This document shows, in pieces, positions 9,463 to 19,969 of a DNA stretch of 64,000 nt. The stretch comes from Zymoseptoria tritici IPO323 (lineage: Eukaryota; Ascomycota; Dothideomycetes; Mycosphaerellales; Mycosphaerellaceae), in the NCBI RefSeq assembly GCF_000219625.1, contig NC_018208.1:1116001-1180000 (forward strand). The letters run 5' to 3'. The translations under genes were made by a program, and so were the position numbers. Below the pieces are notes generated by a model. The model worked only from the letters and a program-made list of their open reading frames with translations, made no database searches and had not been told where the DNA came from. How positions within the stretch are numbered: position 1 is the first letter of the stretch; every line of letters starts with the position of its first letter.

Positions 9463-9871
9463 GGTTGTGGTTTGCTCTGATCGAATTCGGATGTCGTTCT
9501 GCTTGGTTGCAATGTCGTCAGATAGGTCGAGGTGCTCGCTACAATGGCCAGGTATTAATCACTGCTCGTGGTCTGTACTTTCTAGTCGCTGAGAAATGAG
9601 AGAGAAACTTGAGATAGGACAGGAAATTGCCCGCGAGATGTTCCTTGCAACAAAGCGCAAGCGGAGCGAATGCAGCATCTACCGGCCTATTTTGGGCGTC
9701 GGCGCATTCACCTTGATGTGGTCGTCATGCCTATCGACGCGCTGACATGTTCGCTGGCCGTGAGATTTGACATACTGAATCACTGTGGGAAAGAAGACGA
9801 TGCAAGTTGAAATTTCACAAGTTCCATTTGCATTGATTTGTTTCGCCAGAGACACCAGTCAGTAGAAATGA
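9463..9871. other. Intergenic, promoter side of the FSH1 gene
   Basis: Normal base composition and no gene seen. It ends abruptly at the inverted repeat of the transposon block. Confidence 0.4.
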
Positions 9872-9908
9872 GGATCACGCGATGCACGGATTACGTAATG
9901 CAACGTTC
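9872..9908 (+). repeat. Left terminal inverted repeat of the Pogo element
   Basis: GGATCACGCGATGCACGGAT followed by TACGTAATGCAACG. It pairs with 34323-34359 with only C/T-type differences over the first 29 bases. Confidence 0.8.
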
Positions 9909-10084
9909 TTACGAGAGCATAGCTTTATTTAACACACTACTTTAATAGCTAATATTATTACAACTAGTAGTTACAACCAGATAGTTAATAGCTTAAATTC
10001 ATCGCATTAATTATGTCTATTAGCTCTAAGCAGCTTAAAGTCGTTGCCTTAATATTATACGTATTAGAGGCTAGGAGGATTTAG

Positions 10085-11464
10085 CTACTTATGCACCGGC
10101 CCTCTTACCCCCCTTTAACATAAAGGGCAGTTTAAATACTACAACTAGCTTCTTCTTTACTATACGACGTTTAGCTAGCTATACTTTACGTATAGAGGCT
10201 TAGAGGTCTATATTTAGCTATAAATTAACCTCCTTATGCTCCTTCTAAGTAGCCTTCTTAGCCCTCTTTTATGCCGCCTTAGAGAGCCTGTCTACCTTAG
10301 CTTATATCCGTTGTTTAGCTCTTAATTGTTTATCTACCTTCTTTAATATAGTATCTACTTCCTTCTTCTTCTTCTTAGTAACCTTCTTAGCCTCTTTAAT
10401 AGCTAGTATCTCCTTATAGGCTTATAGTTTAGCTAGTAAATAGAACTAAGATAACTACCCTTATAGAAGAGCTAGTAGTAGCTTACTACGTTATCGCTTC
10501 TACTTCTTATTATTAAATAACTAGAGTAGACTATTACGCTCGCTCTTAAGGAGCTAATTCTACGTTTAAACGTATATAAGGGTGTTAGTAAGCCGCTAGA
10601 TTATCCGCTGCTCCTTAGTGTTCGCTAGCTTCTTAATTACCTACTTTATAAGGGCCCTTATCTTACGCTAGTTATTTAAGATAATAGAGGTATCTATACC
10701 GGTAGTAGTCGGTCTAATGTCGGTGTCGTCGGAGGTGCCTAGCCTTAAGCTATTACTAAAGTAGACGTTCTTGCTCTTGCTCTTACTCTTAGTCGGTTTA
10801 AGCTTATCTACAACTAGCGATAAGTCTAGTAGATAAAGGCTAGTCTTACGGAAGCTAGAGGCTATATTCTTTAGTATAAAGGCCTTCTACTAGGCTAGCT
10901 AGAATAACCTAAAGAAGTTACGCTTTAAGAGCGCTAATAAGCCTTTAGAGTAGTAAAGGAAGTATAACAACTTAGTGCTATAAAAGCTAGCTAACGGACT
11001 AAAGAGACTAACATTAAGAGGTTGTAAGTAGTATGTTAAATAAGGTAGAAACACCGCTATAAAGATGCGGTAATCTATATAGTATTATAGGAACGCTATA
11101 TTAATATGCGATCTATAGCTATTAACTACTAGTAATCTATAGCCTCTACTAGCCTTCTACTTTATTAATAGCTCGAATACCTTCTTAAGCTAGTAGAGTC
11201 TAAGGTTATTATTAGTCTAGCCGTTCGGTAACGAGGTAAAGAAGGTAAGGTGCTCGTTTATATCGAAGTCCTATAGCTATATAGACTAGATGTTACCGGA
11301 TACCGCCTTATAAATTAATGCCGGTAGTAGCATAGTCTAATCTACGTATATCGCTATAATTAAGGTTATCTATTTACGGTTGCTATCTTATATGTTACTA
11401 ATTAGTTGTCCTAAGAGGTATTTGTCCTTCGCGAAGACTCGCTTTATCTTTTAAAGTATACTAA
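10085..11464 (-). pseudogene. Pogo/Fot1 transposase, C-terminal part (RIPed)
   Basis: Minus-strand translation gives the DDE_1 core with many TAG/TAA stops: SLPNG(W)TNNNLRLY then LLVVNSYRSH (the catalytic-Asp LVVDGHGSH block, here mutated), then IAVFLPYLTYYLQPLNVSLF (counterpart of the PPHSTHTLQPLDV block), then LLALLKRNFFRLF. A coiled-coil-like Lys/Glu/Arg-rich tail follows down to about 10085. CpA and TpG are nearly absent and TpA is abundant, the RIP signature. It is inactive. Confidence 0.8.
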
Positions 11465-11469
11465 TTAGG

Positions 11470-11744
11470 TGTTAGAGGCTAGTGCCTAAGGCTGCATCGG
11501 CTGTGCCGATGCCTAGGCTAACGCCTAACGGACGAACGCCGGTTTAGAAATCTACTAGGCCGAATCGGGAACAAGCTTCCTTTCGGCCGACTAGAAGGCT
11601 ACGTATGCGCTAAGCGACGCTACGCGTATATATAGCTTATACTCGACGTTCCGTTGTTCTAGATAGATCTTCTTTTCGGTAGCTTTAGAATTTTATACAT
11701 TCGGATCTGGACCTTTGTACGCAACTTCGGTTTAGACCCTTACA
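11470..11744 (+). repeat. 5' LTR of the outer gypsy element
   Basis: Begins TGTTAGAGGCTAGTGCC and ends CCCTTACA (275 bp), with a matching copy at 31065-31339. Confidence 0.93.
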
Positions 11745-11759
11745 TTTTCTAAAGCTCGC

Positions 11760-13135
11760 TATCGAATAGATCCCTCGACGGAAATACCGCCTGAACTTTA
11801 GGCGTAGCTCGCTATAGAGATAGAGCAGATTCGAAACGAATATCGCGCCGCTATCGTAGAGACCGAAGCTATATATAACGAACGACATCGAGCTAACGAG
11901 CTCGTATAACGCGAACTCGAGATAGTACGACGCGAACTCGAGGTAGTACGACGCGAACTCGAGATACGTCTTAAACGAGCCGGAAAACGACTAGTACAAC
12001 GGACGCTAGAAGCGAGTAGCTCTAGACTCGCCCCGGAAATAATCGAAATAATAACGACGGACATAAATACGACGAACATAATAAACACGAACGACGACTA
12101 TATACCAAGACGCCCGAAAGAGCGTCTCCTAACGCTACGGACCTTTAGCGGCAAAAGATTAGAATAGGAAGACTAGCACCTCGCTACCTTATTAAAGCTC
12201 GCTGTCGACAAAGTAGCTATTAGTAGGGACTTCGACTAATTCCTCTACTTAATAAGTAGGCTCGAAGAGAGTGCGGCGAGAATAGTAAGAACAACTATCG
12301 AGAACGCTCTCCGACTTAGGTAAGGTAACGCGAACGATTTCTTCGAGTACCTAAACGGTATCTACGGCGATATAAACTAGTAACGACGAGCGCTACAAAC
12401 CCTCTCGAGGATATAATAGGGCGATAACGAACCTATCGCGACCTACCTACCTCGATTCGAGGTAGTTCTTACTAATACGGGAATAGCCGAGATCCTCTCG
12501 CCGGATACGGAATCGGACCCGAAGCTCGAAGGTATTCGGATTACCCTTCTCGAGAACTCTCTTAACAAAGAGATACGTAAGGCATTGCTCCCGTTTGCCT
12601 TAAACCCGCCGGATAAGTACTTAACCTTTACAAGAAACCTTCTTACTATCGGCGGATTACTCGTAAACCTTCGTTTTCGGTCGAACATATCTAGACCCTC
12701 CGCTCCCCGGGCGACCCTACTATCGATAGGGTTATAGGCGACCTTACTATCGACAGGGTTACGGGCGACCCTACCGCGAGAATCGAAAGACGAAATAGAT
12801 TAGGAACCGACTCGATCTAACTAAGTCGAGTTAAGTAATAAGAAGAGAGCAAAGTAGGTTACGAGAGAGACAATATAAGCTCGAAGGGAATAAGGCCTTT
12901 ATCTCCGTTGCGGGATAAAAGGGTACCTTATCGCCGACTATACCTATCTTACCGCCCGAAACCCGAACGCTATATAAGATACAGTTAGTAAGGCCGAGTG
13001 CGAGATATAGGAAGTCTTTCTAGAAGAAGATAATAACTCGGTATCGGAAAATAAGTAGCCTCTACGACAAGTCGTCTATAGAGGTAGAGTTAGATATAAG
13101 TAGAAGTAGAGTAGAATATCTTTTAAGATACAAAA
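11760..13135 (+). pseudogene. gag of the outer gypsy element (RIPed)
   Basis: Broken frame with a retrotransposon gag core (about 12130-12670: KLAVDKVAISRDFD...FLYLISRLEE...NDFFEYLNGIYGDIN...IRITLLENSLNKEIRKALL). Near 12708-12772 a roughly 28-bp unit (GGGCGACCCTACTATCGA...) is repeated about 2.4 times. An Arg-rich end follows. Many TAG/TAA codons make it non-functional. Confidence 0.7.
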
Positions 13136-13139
13136 ATAA

Positions 13140-15817
13140 AACGATCTCTTTTCTATACTTCCGCTATTATTAACAACGACGCACTTCGATTCTCTCTTAT
13201 CGACAACGGTAGCTAATCGTATTGTCTAATAAACGAACAGTTAGCTAAGAGACTCCGGCTCCTATAGATTCCTATTCCGAGACGAAAGGTTATCGGCGCG
13301 TAAGGATCCCCTTCGCAGAAGAAGGGAATCTCTTTTGTTACTAGGTTCTCTCTTAATATCGGCGGGTATAAGTCTACGGCGTTTGCTTACACTATACCCG
13401 ACTTATAAGAGGATCTTATTCTCGGAAGGCCCTATCTCTTTTATAAGAGTGTACAAGTTATCGAGTTAACGAACCGTCTCGAGTTCCTTCTCGACGGTTT
13501 TTCGATACCTTACGAGATACGGCTAATAGGTTCTACGAAGGCTAAGGCCGTTAGTAGAGCTACCTTTAGATACCTCGCTCGGTTATCTCGGAAACGAGAT
13601 ATTACTATCTTTGCTGCCTCTCTCGAAGATATCGAGAAGGCGTTACGTACGAAGAAAGCCCTTACTTATAAGGACATTATCGAGAAGCTTCCCGAACACT
13701 ACCGCCCCTAGATACGTGCCTTTATCCGGGAAGGAGAGTAGTTACCGCCGTATCGACCCGGATTTAACTACGAGATCCTACTTACTACCGATAGTAACGG
13801 GAAACCTAGCGAACTTCCCTAGGGCCCTCTCTATAATATAACCCGGGACGAGCTCTTAGTCCTCCGGAAGGAACTATACTCGCTCCTCGAGAAGGGCTAT
13901 ATTCGGTATAGTAAGTCCCCTACCGCTATGCCGGTTCTTTTCGCTAAGAAACCCGGCGGCGGCCTTCGTTTCTATATCGACTACTATAGCCTAAACGCTA
14001 TTACTCTAAAGGACCGTTTTCCCCTCCCGCTTATCCGAGAGACGCTTACGTCTCTTAGTAAAGCTAAGTAGCTTACGAAGCTCGACGTTTCTACCGCATT
14101 TTATTAGATCCGTATTACTAAAGGCGAGGAATAGAAGACTACTTTCCGTACCCGCTATAGCTTATTCGAGTAGAACGTTTGCCCCTTTAGTCTTACTAGC
14201 GCGCCGGCTACCTTCTAATAGTATCTAAACTAGATCCTACGCGACTTACTCGACAACTTTTATATAGCCTATATCGACGACATCCTTATCTTCTCTTCCG
14301 GTACCCTTGCCGACTACCGGGAGAAGGTAACGTAGGTTTTATAACGCATCGAGGATAGCGAGCTTGTCCTAGATATATCGAAGTATAAGTTCGAGACTCG
14401 TACTACGAAGTACCTAGGATATATCGTCGAAGTAGGTATCGGCGTACGAATAGACCCTACGAAGGTATAGGCTATCCGGGACTAGGATAGACCCCTAACT
14501 GTTCGCGGAGTCTGCTCGTTCCTCGGGTTCGCTAATTACTATAGGATGTTTATCCGTAAGTATAGCGATCTCGTTCGCCCTCTTACCGATCTTACGAAGA
14601 AGACGATAGGCTTTCGTTAGGGAGACGAATAGGATAAGGCCTTCGAGGATATTAAGGACGCTTTTATCTACGGACCTGTCCTAGCGAGCTACGACCCGGA
14701 CAAGAAGACGCGAGTCGAGCCCGACTCTTCGGGCTAGGCGACGGGTAGTGTACTATATTAATTCGATACGGCACTATAGACTTAGCGACCGGTAGCGTTC
14801 TTCTCGTAGCGATACGCTATTGCCGAGATTAACTACGATATCTACGACAAAGAACTCTTAGCTATTGTTAAGTATTTAAAGGAATAGAATTCGGAACTAC
14901 GCGGACTAAAGTACGAATTCGAGGTCCTTACAGATTATAAGAACCTCGAGCCTTTCTTTATTAAGAAGTCTCTTAACGAACGCTAAATCCGATAGAGCGA
15001 GTTCCTCGCGCCCTTCCGTATGTTATTAGTTTATCGCCCTAGAAAATAAGCTACCGTCCCGGATACGTTATCTCGACGGGAGTAGGATATGCCGCGAGAC
15101 GAATCCGATAATAGGCTACGTAGTCGAGAGGGAATCTTACTCGACTCTAGCCTAAAGACCTTCCCTACCGAGCTATCTACGCCTACTTCTCCTTTCCTAG
15201 ACGATACCGAGTTATCGTAGCTTTAGATAGACGCTTTTTCGCTACTGTACGGAAATAGTTACTTACGCGCACTCGAGGCTATTAAATAAGGTTAACGGGC
15301 GTTCCCTATAGATCTTAACCTTAAGCTCTCTATCGGGGAATACGATATACGGGACGGCCTACTTCGCTTTCGAGAACGGATCTAGCTACCTCTCTTTAAA
15401 CCGCTAACGATAAGGGTTATCTAAACGACGCACGACTCGGTCCTCGGTAGACATGCTAGACGCGATGCTACTATCGACTTTCTATCTCGACAGTTCTTCT
15501 AGCCGGGAATAAACGCCGAAGTACGTAAGTTCGTATAAAACTGTACTACGTACGGATAGACTACTATCTAGAGAGAGAAGCGACGCGGGCTATTACGTCC
15601 CTTACCGATCCCGGAGCGTATTTAGATAGAGATATCGATAGACTTTGTTATAGACCTAGCGCCTAACGAGGAGGACGGCGCTACTACCCTCCTTATTATT
15701 ACGGATCGCCTCGGGAAAGGCACTATGCTCTTACGAGTCCCTCCCGGCTAATTTGACGCTAAGGGCGTTGTAGAGCTCCTTATCGAACGCTACGTTAGCA
15801 TATACTAGCTGCCTACC
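13140..15817 (+). pseudogene. pol of the outer gypsy element: protease, RT, RNase H, start of integrase (RIPed)
   Basis: The protease motif LIDNGS lies near 13200. RT spans about 13850-14330 with [17 protein letters not shown] and the catalytic YIDDILIFS near 14267-14295. RNase H (SRYAIAEINYDIYDKELLAIVKYL) is at about 14800-14900. The integrase zinc region and first catalytic Asp (EISIDFVIDLAPNEEDGATTLLIITDRL) are at about 15620-15720. The frame is cut at 15817 by the nested insertion and resumes at 29407. Confidence 0.85.
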
Positions 15818-15907
15818 TGATGTGATCTGAGTTCATTGTTGATTTGTGAAAGCTGTCTGGCTAAACTGCGAAGGTATGGTCTGCTGCTCTCGGCAGCTGC
15901 CGTATCA
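15818..15907 (-). repeat. 3' LTR (element orientation) of the inner gypsy
   Basis: 90 bp; the single difference from the other LTR is a G/A transition (GATGTGATC versus GATGTAATC), the change RIP makes. Confidence 0.93.
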
Positions 15908-15923
15908 AAATCCCCCCCCAAAA
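15908..15923 (-). other. Polypurine tract of the inner gypsy
   Basis: On the minus strand a run of eight G followed by ATTT directly precedes the 3' LTR, confirming the minus orientation. Confidence 0.75.
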
Positions 15924-16064
15924 GAGAACAGTTCGCGACCTCGTGAACCTTGAACAAATCAAGTAACGCAATCCATCCAGCGCATTCCCAGCCAGCGCAA
16001 TCCACATATCCGCTCGAAGGCAAACGCAAAAAGACTCCGTCGCAAAACACTTTTACCTCACATC

Positions 16065-19000
16065 TCAGCCGCAAAGACTCCGCTCTATCTCCACACGAGA
16101 CTCCCTCGCTCGTCCGGTCATCGTTCCACGATCCTCTGTCATTTCATCCATCGAGGCATAGACCTAGGCCTCTTTGTCAGTCCCGCAAGGGAACAACTGG
16201 TGAAATGGTTCCTCCAGCGGCTTGAAGTTAGGTCCGATGTTCTTGTGCCAGTTCCAGATCGTCTCAGCTGAGTAACACACTCCGGTGGTCTTCTCCGCCA
16301 GTGGTATCGCGTTCGCGCATATCTTGAGCGCTTGCACGTAGCGGCATTTCCGATTGTCGAGCACAATCGACAGAATGTGCCTCATCCTCGTTCTGAGCTC
16401 CTTAAGGTCTGTAGTGTCCAGGTACCTCTCAGAGAGCTGCTTAGTCCACATCTCGAGGTCTAAGTGAAGTGGCACTTCGCTGCGAGGGATCTGGCCGTTC
16501 GTGCGAACGGAACCAACGTTGGAGGACTTGGAATGCGAGTGCATAGACCTAGCCCCTCCAAGTCGCTGGGTGGATGGGTCGGTTGGATCCCAAGGATCGG
16601 GCTCGCGTCCTTTAAATGACCCAGTCGAAGTCTTCAGCTGAGCCCAGCCCTCAACCGGGTTGGTGACTTGTTCCTTCGTGGCGGCGATGCCACACTTGCG
16701 CAGCAGGCGGATCGCGTCGTGGATGCGTTCCTCAGTCGTGAAAGGGTCCTCTCGAATCTCTAGCATCAGGCGGAGAGCGTCCTTTCGGTTATCAGACCAA
16801 GTGTCATGGAATAGACCAAGAATGTCATCGATAGACGTAGGGGGCTCCGGGTCCTTGATTTCCCAGGACCAGTTTGGCTTCTTGCGGAAAACCCACTCCT
16901 CCATCCAGAACGTAAGGTATGGGTCGTTCGAGGGAGTGCGGATGGTCAGGGCTACCTTATCGGCTAGGGCTTGAGTCCAGCGCCAGATCACCCCGATCTT
17001 CATCTTTGGGTCGACTTGGGCGCAGAGCAAGCGATAGACCTAGGGGTCTATAGTCTGAAAGTCAGCGGCCTCAAGCTTGAGGCTGCGCTTAATCACTGCG
17101 TCGTATACCGGTTCGAATTTGTCCCACTCTGGGAATGGTCCTGAAGGAGCATCTGGTGCGCGCATGCCCTGATTCGCCGGTGCAATCGGGTCCGTGGGGA
17201 TGAGGAACAGTCTGTCCATGTTGTCGATCTGTTCCTGCGAATGGTGGAACTTGGTAAACTCGTTGGCTGCCACTGCGAATTTCATATCGCGCTCCTCCTT
17301 CGTCAAGCAGAGCCAACGGACTAGGCACTCGAGGTACTCCTTAACAACTCGGGCTCTGGCCTGGTGGATTGTACTCTTCGGCATATTGGTTCCCAACTTC
17401 AGTTTGGCTGACCAGCGCTGGGACTTCGGAGTGAGGATGAGGTCGTCGTCCTCCTCTCCGTAATGAGTGCTCATTTGCAGCTTCGACATGCGTAGCTTCG
17501 CGGCTTGCCCTTGTGGTGTGTTCATTCGGGGAACCGGCATAGACGCAGGGGTGTCCTCGTCAGTCTGTTCCATGATCATCTGCATCATAGTGGCTGGCCT
17601 GCTTCGTCTCGATGCTGGTCGTCTCCTCGCGGGTGCGGCAGGCTTCTTAGCTGGCTCGTCGATAGACGTAGGCTCCTCATCGCGCTCCTTTTCAACAGGC
17701 GGTTGGTTCGGTTTCTGACGTTTCTGAGCTGGTTCGTCATTGTCCTCTTCGACATCCTGCGTAGTTGCTGCTTTAGCTGCTGCCATTTTCCTCGATTTGC
17801 GCTTGTTGGGTGCCTTCTCAATAGACGTAGGCTGGTTGTTTTCGCCTTCGTCAATGGCCTGAGTCGGCTGAGAGGGTGGTGGCGCTGCTTGGGGCACCTT
17901 CATGCTTGCGAGTTTTGCAGTGTAAAAGTCTGCTGGGATATCCTATTGCTTCAGTCTAGGCCCATCGGGTGCGAGGGTGAGGAGCAGGTCTACCAAAGGC
18001 AGCTTGAATTCGGTTGGAAACTGCCCAAGTTGCATCACTGCAGATCCGTACAAGTGCTGCATCTCGTCTTTGATGTCTCCGTTTGCATCCTGCTATAGGT
18101 CGGTTGTGCTAGCTGCTATAACCAACTGGATAGCAGTGTTCGCTGCGAGGCGACGGGTTTGAGGCGGGACAACAGGCATCAGAGCAAAGAGCCCTTCGGA
18201 CGCCACCTTGCGCAGCTCGACCATCTGATCTTGGACCTCTAGGTTACCTTTTGCGAGGTCGAGGAGCTCGTCGAAGACGTTCTCGAACCAGCCGTGCGGG
18301 AGGTAGTTAAAAACCAGGGAGCCTTCAGACAAGTAGTATCCAACGAGGCAGCTCGCGAGCACTACGTCGTCGCCTCTGTTGGACTTATTCTTGTGCAAGA
18401 AGTAAATGTTCTGGCAGATCTGTCCTCCTCCTTGGGAGCGGTGGTAGGTAGAAGGCATAGACGTAGCCTTGGACTGGGCGACTTCCAGCAGTGCGGACTT
18501 TGAGGATGCGAAGGTAGCGGTTCGAAACTCCGGAACGAGTAGTTCCGCTTGTCCATCTTTAGTCTTGCGGATTTTCGAAAAGGCTTGCGGTGGCATAGAC
18601 GTAGGGTCTGCTTTTCTGAGCAAGTCTGGCGTTGGGTAAATCTCGCCTGTCGGAACGAAGTAAGAGGTGGGCTGCTTGACTAATGGGCGGCCACGCAATC
18701 CGCCGTACGGTCTCTTCCGGTCCGTGTATTCTTCGCCGAAGTCAAAAAGGTGGGGATAGTCTTTCAGGAGCTTCTTGCGGTCTGCCTTGGTTGCAATCAC
18801 ATTGAGGAGGTCTCGCGCGTGAAGGTCACTACGCTGCTGCATTACGAACTTCCATCTCGCGGAGTCGGTATCGAGGTCGGTGCTCAACGGCTTCTCCTTT
18901 CCCTTGGGGTCTGCCGGCCATGGCTTCGCGTTCGCTGCTGGGTTCGCAGCTTTCTGGAGCTCAAGCTTTTCTTTCTAGGCCTCGAGTGCCTTGCCGGCGA

Positions 19001-19673
19001 GCTTCTCGGGAGGCTGCTTGGCCCACGGGATCGACTTTCCGTCGATGTCCTGGAGCTCGAAATAGTCCTTGACGAGCTCGGGGTTGTCGGAGCGAGCTTT
19101 CAACCAGTCTGTGTAGAGGTTGACTTGCACGGGAAGGATCAAGTCGGCTCCAATCTTGCCGAATTTCCAGCGTTTGTTTGGGGTGCCGATGATGGTCTCG
19201 TAATCGGTAGCGCGCGGAGCGCGAGGAATAGCTGGTTGCGGAGCGTAATCGTGGTTGAGGGCGATAGACGTACGCATCTCATATTCTCGTGCGATGATGT
19301 TGTTGAGCTGGCGGCTCGGAGCTTGACGCAGATCTGGGATTGCGCCCTTCTTGTAGGAGCGCTCATCGATGTCATCGTAGTCATCGGTGAAAAGCTGAGC
19401 GTTCAGCTCGTCGGGGTGGCCGATGCGGATCAGCTGGCCGGACTTGAGAGGTGGGAGTGGGTCTTTGGGAAACTCGATGGCGTCCTTTGACTTCTTGAGT
19501 TGGGCTCCTGCCTTGCTTCCAGATGCGACCGCTTCGTGACGCTTGACTTTGGGCTCGTCTCTCGCTTTCTTGGCTTTTGCTTTCTTTGGTTTGGGGGAGA
19601 CGCCTGCGCGCTGATTGTTCTTCGCGCGTGTGCGCGTGGAGACGGATCCGGACTCGCTTGGTTCCGAAGCCAT
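16065..19673 (-). pseudogene. ORF3 of the inner gypsy, unknown function
   Basis: Starts at ATG 19673 (MASEPSESGSVSTRTRAKNN) and runs in one frame for about 1200 codons to a TGA at 16065. Five TAG codons interrupt it (18975, 18093, 17943, 17040, 16164), consistent with CAG mutated by RIP. The N-terminus is basic and low-complexity (KPKKAKAKKARDEPKVKR). The middle holds globular-looking parts (GRPLVKQPTSYFVPTGEIYP; GDDVVLASCLVGYYLSEGSL; WFENVFDELLDLAKGN). A Pro/Lys-rich linker follows (AKKPAAPARRRPASRRSRPA), then a helical region (STIHQARARVVKEYLECLVRWLCL) and WNWHKNIGPNFKPLEEPFHQ near the end. No signal peptide, membrane segment, zinc knuckle or known domain is recognisable, so it is not an obvious env. 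It lies in sense orientation after pol, separated by about 300 bp. Confidence 0.75.
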
Positions 19674-19969
19674 GGCAGCGATAGACCTAGGTCGAGCTGC
19701 GCGGAAGGCGGAAGTGATCGATGTTCTGTGGTGATGTTGTAGTGCGAATGCTGGATCGCGGCGGTGTGTGTTGATGTTTGATAAAGAAGTTGGAAGAGAA
19801 AAGAAACTTCGATATCAAGGCAGCCGCGTGGCTTGTGCGGTGAGCATGTGCGTGAAGCATGTGCGTTGAGCGCGTGAATTGCGCATTTGCATGTGCTTTC
19901 AGGAGCTCTGAATTTGAAGCTTTGAAATTTTGCTGTAATAGCTAAACTCTGATAATCGCTCTGAAGGAA

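Noticed and set aside
10000..15800. Possible CRISPR or tandem array suggested by many TAG/CTA words
   Set aside because: The monotony comes from RIP (CpA to TpA); no regular repeat-spacer structure exists.
15805..16074. 89-aa frame at the 3' LTR of the inner gypsy
   Set aside because: It spans the LTR and is out of frame with ORF3.
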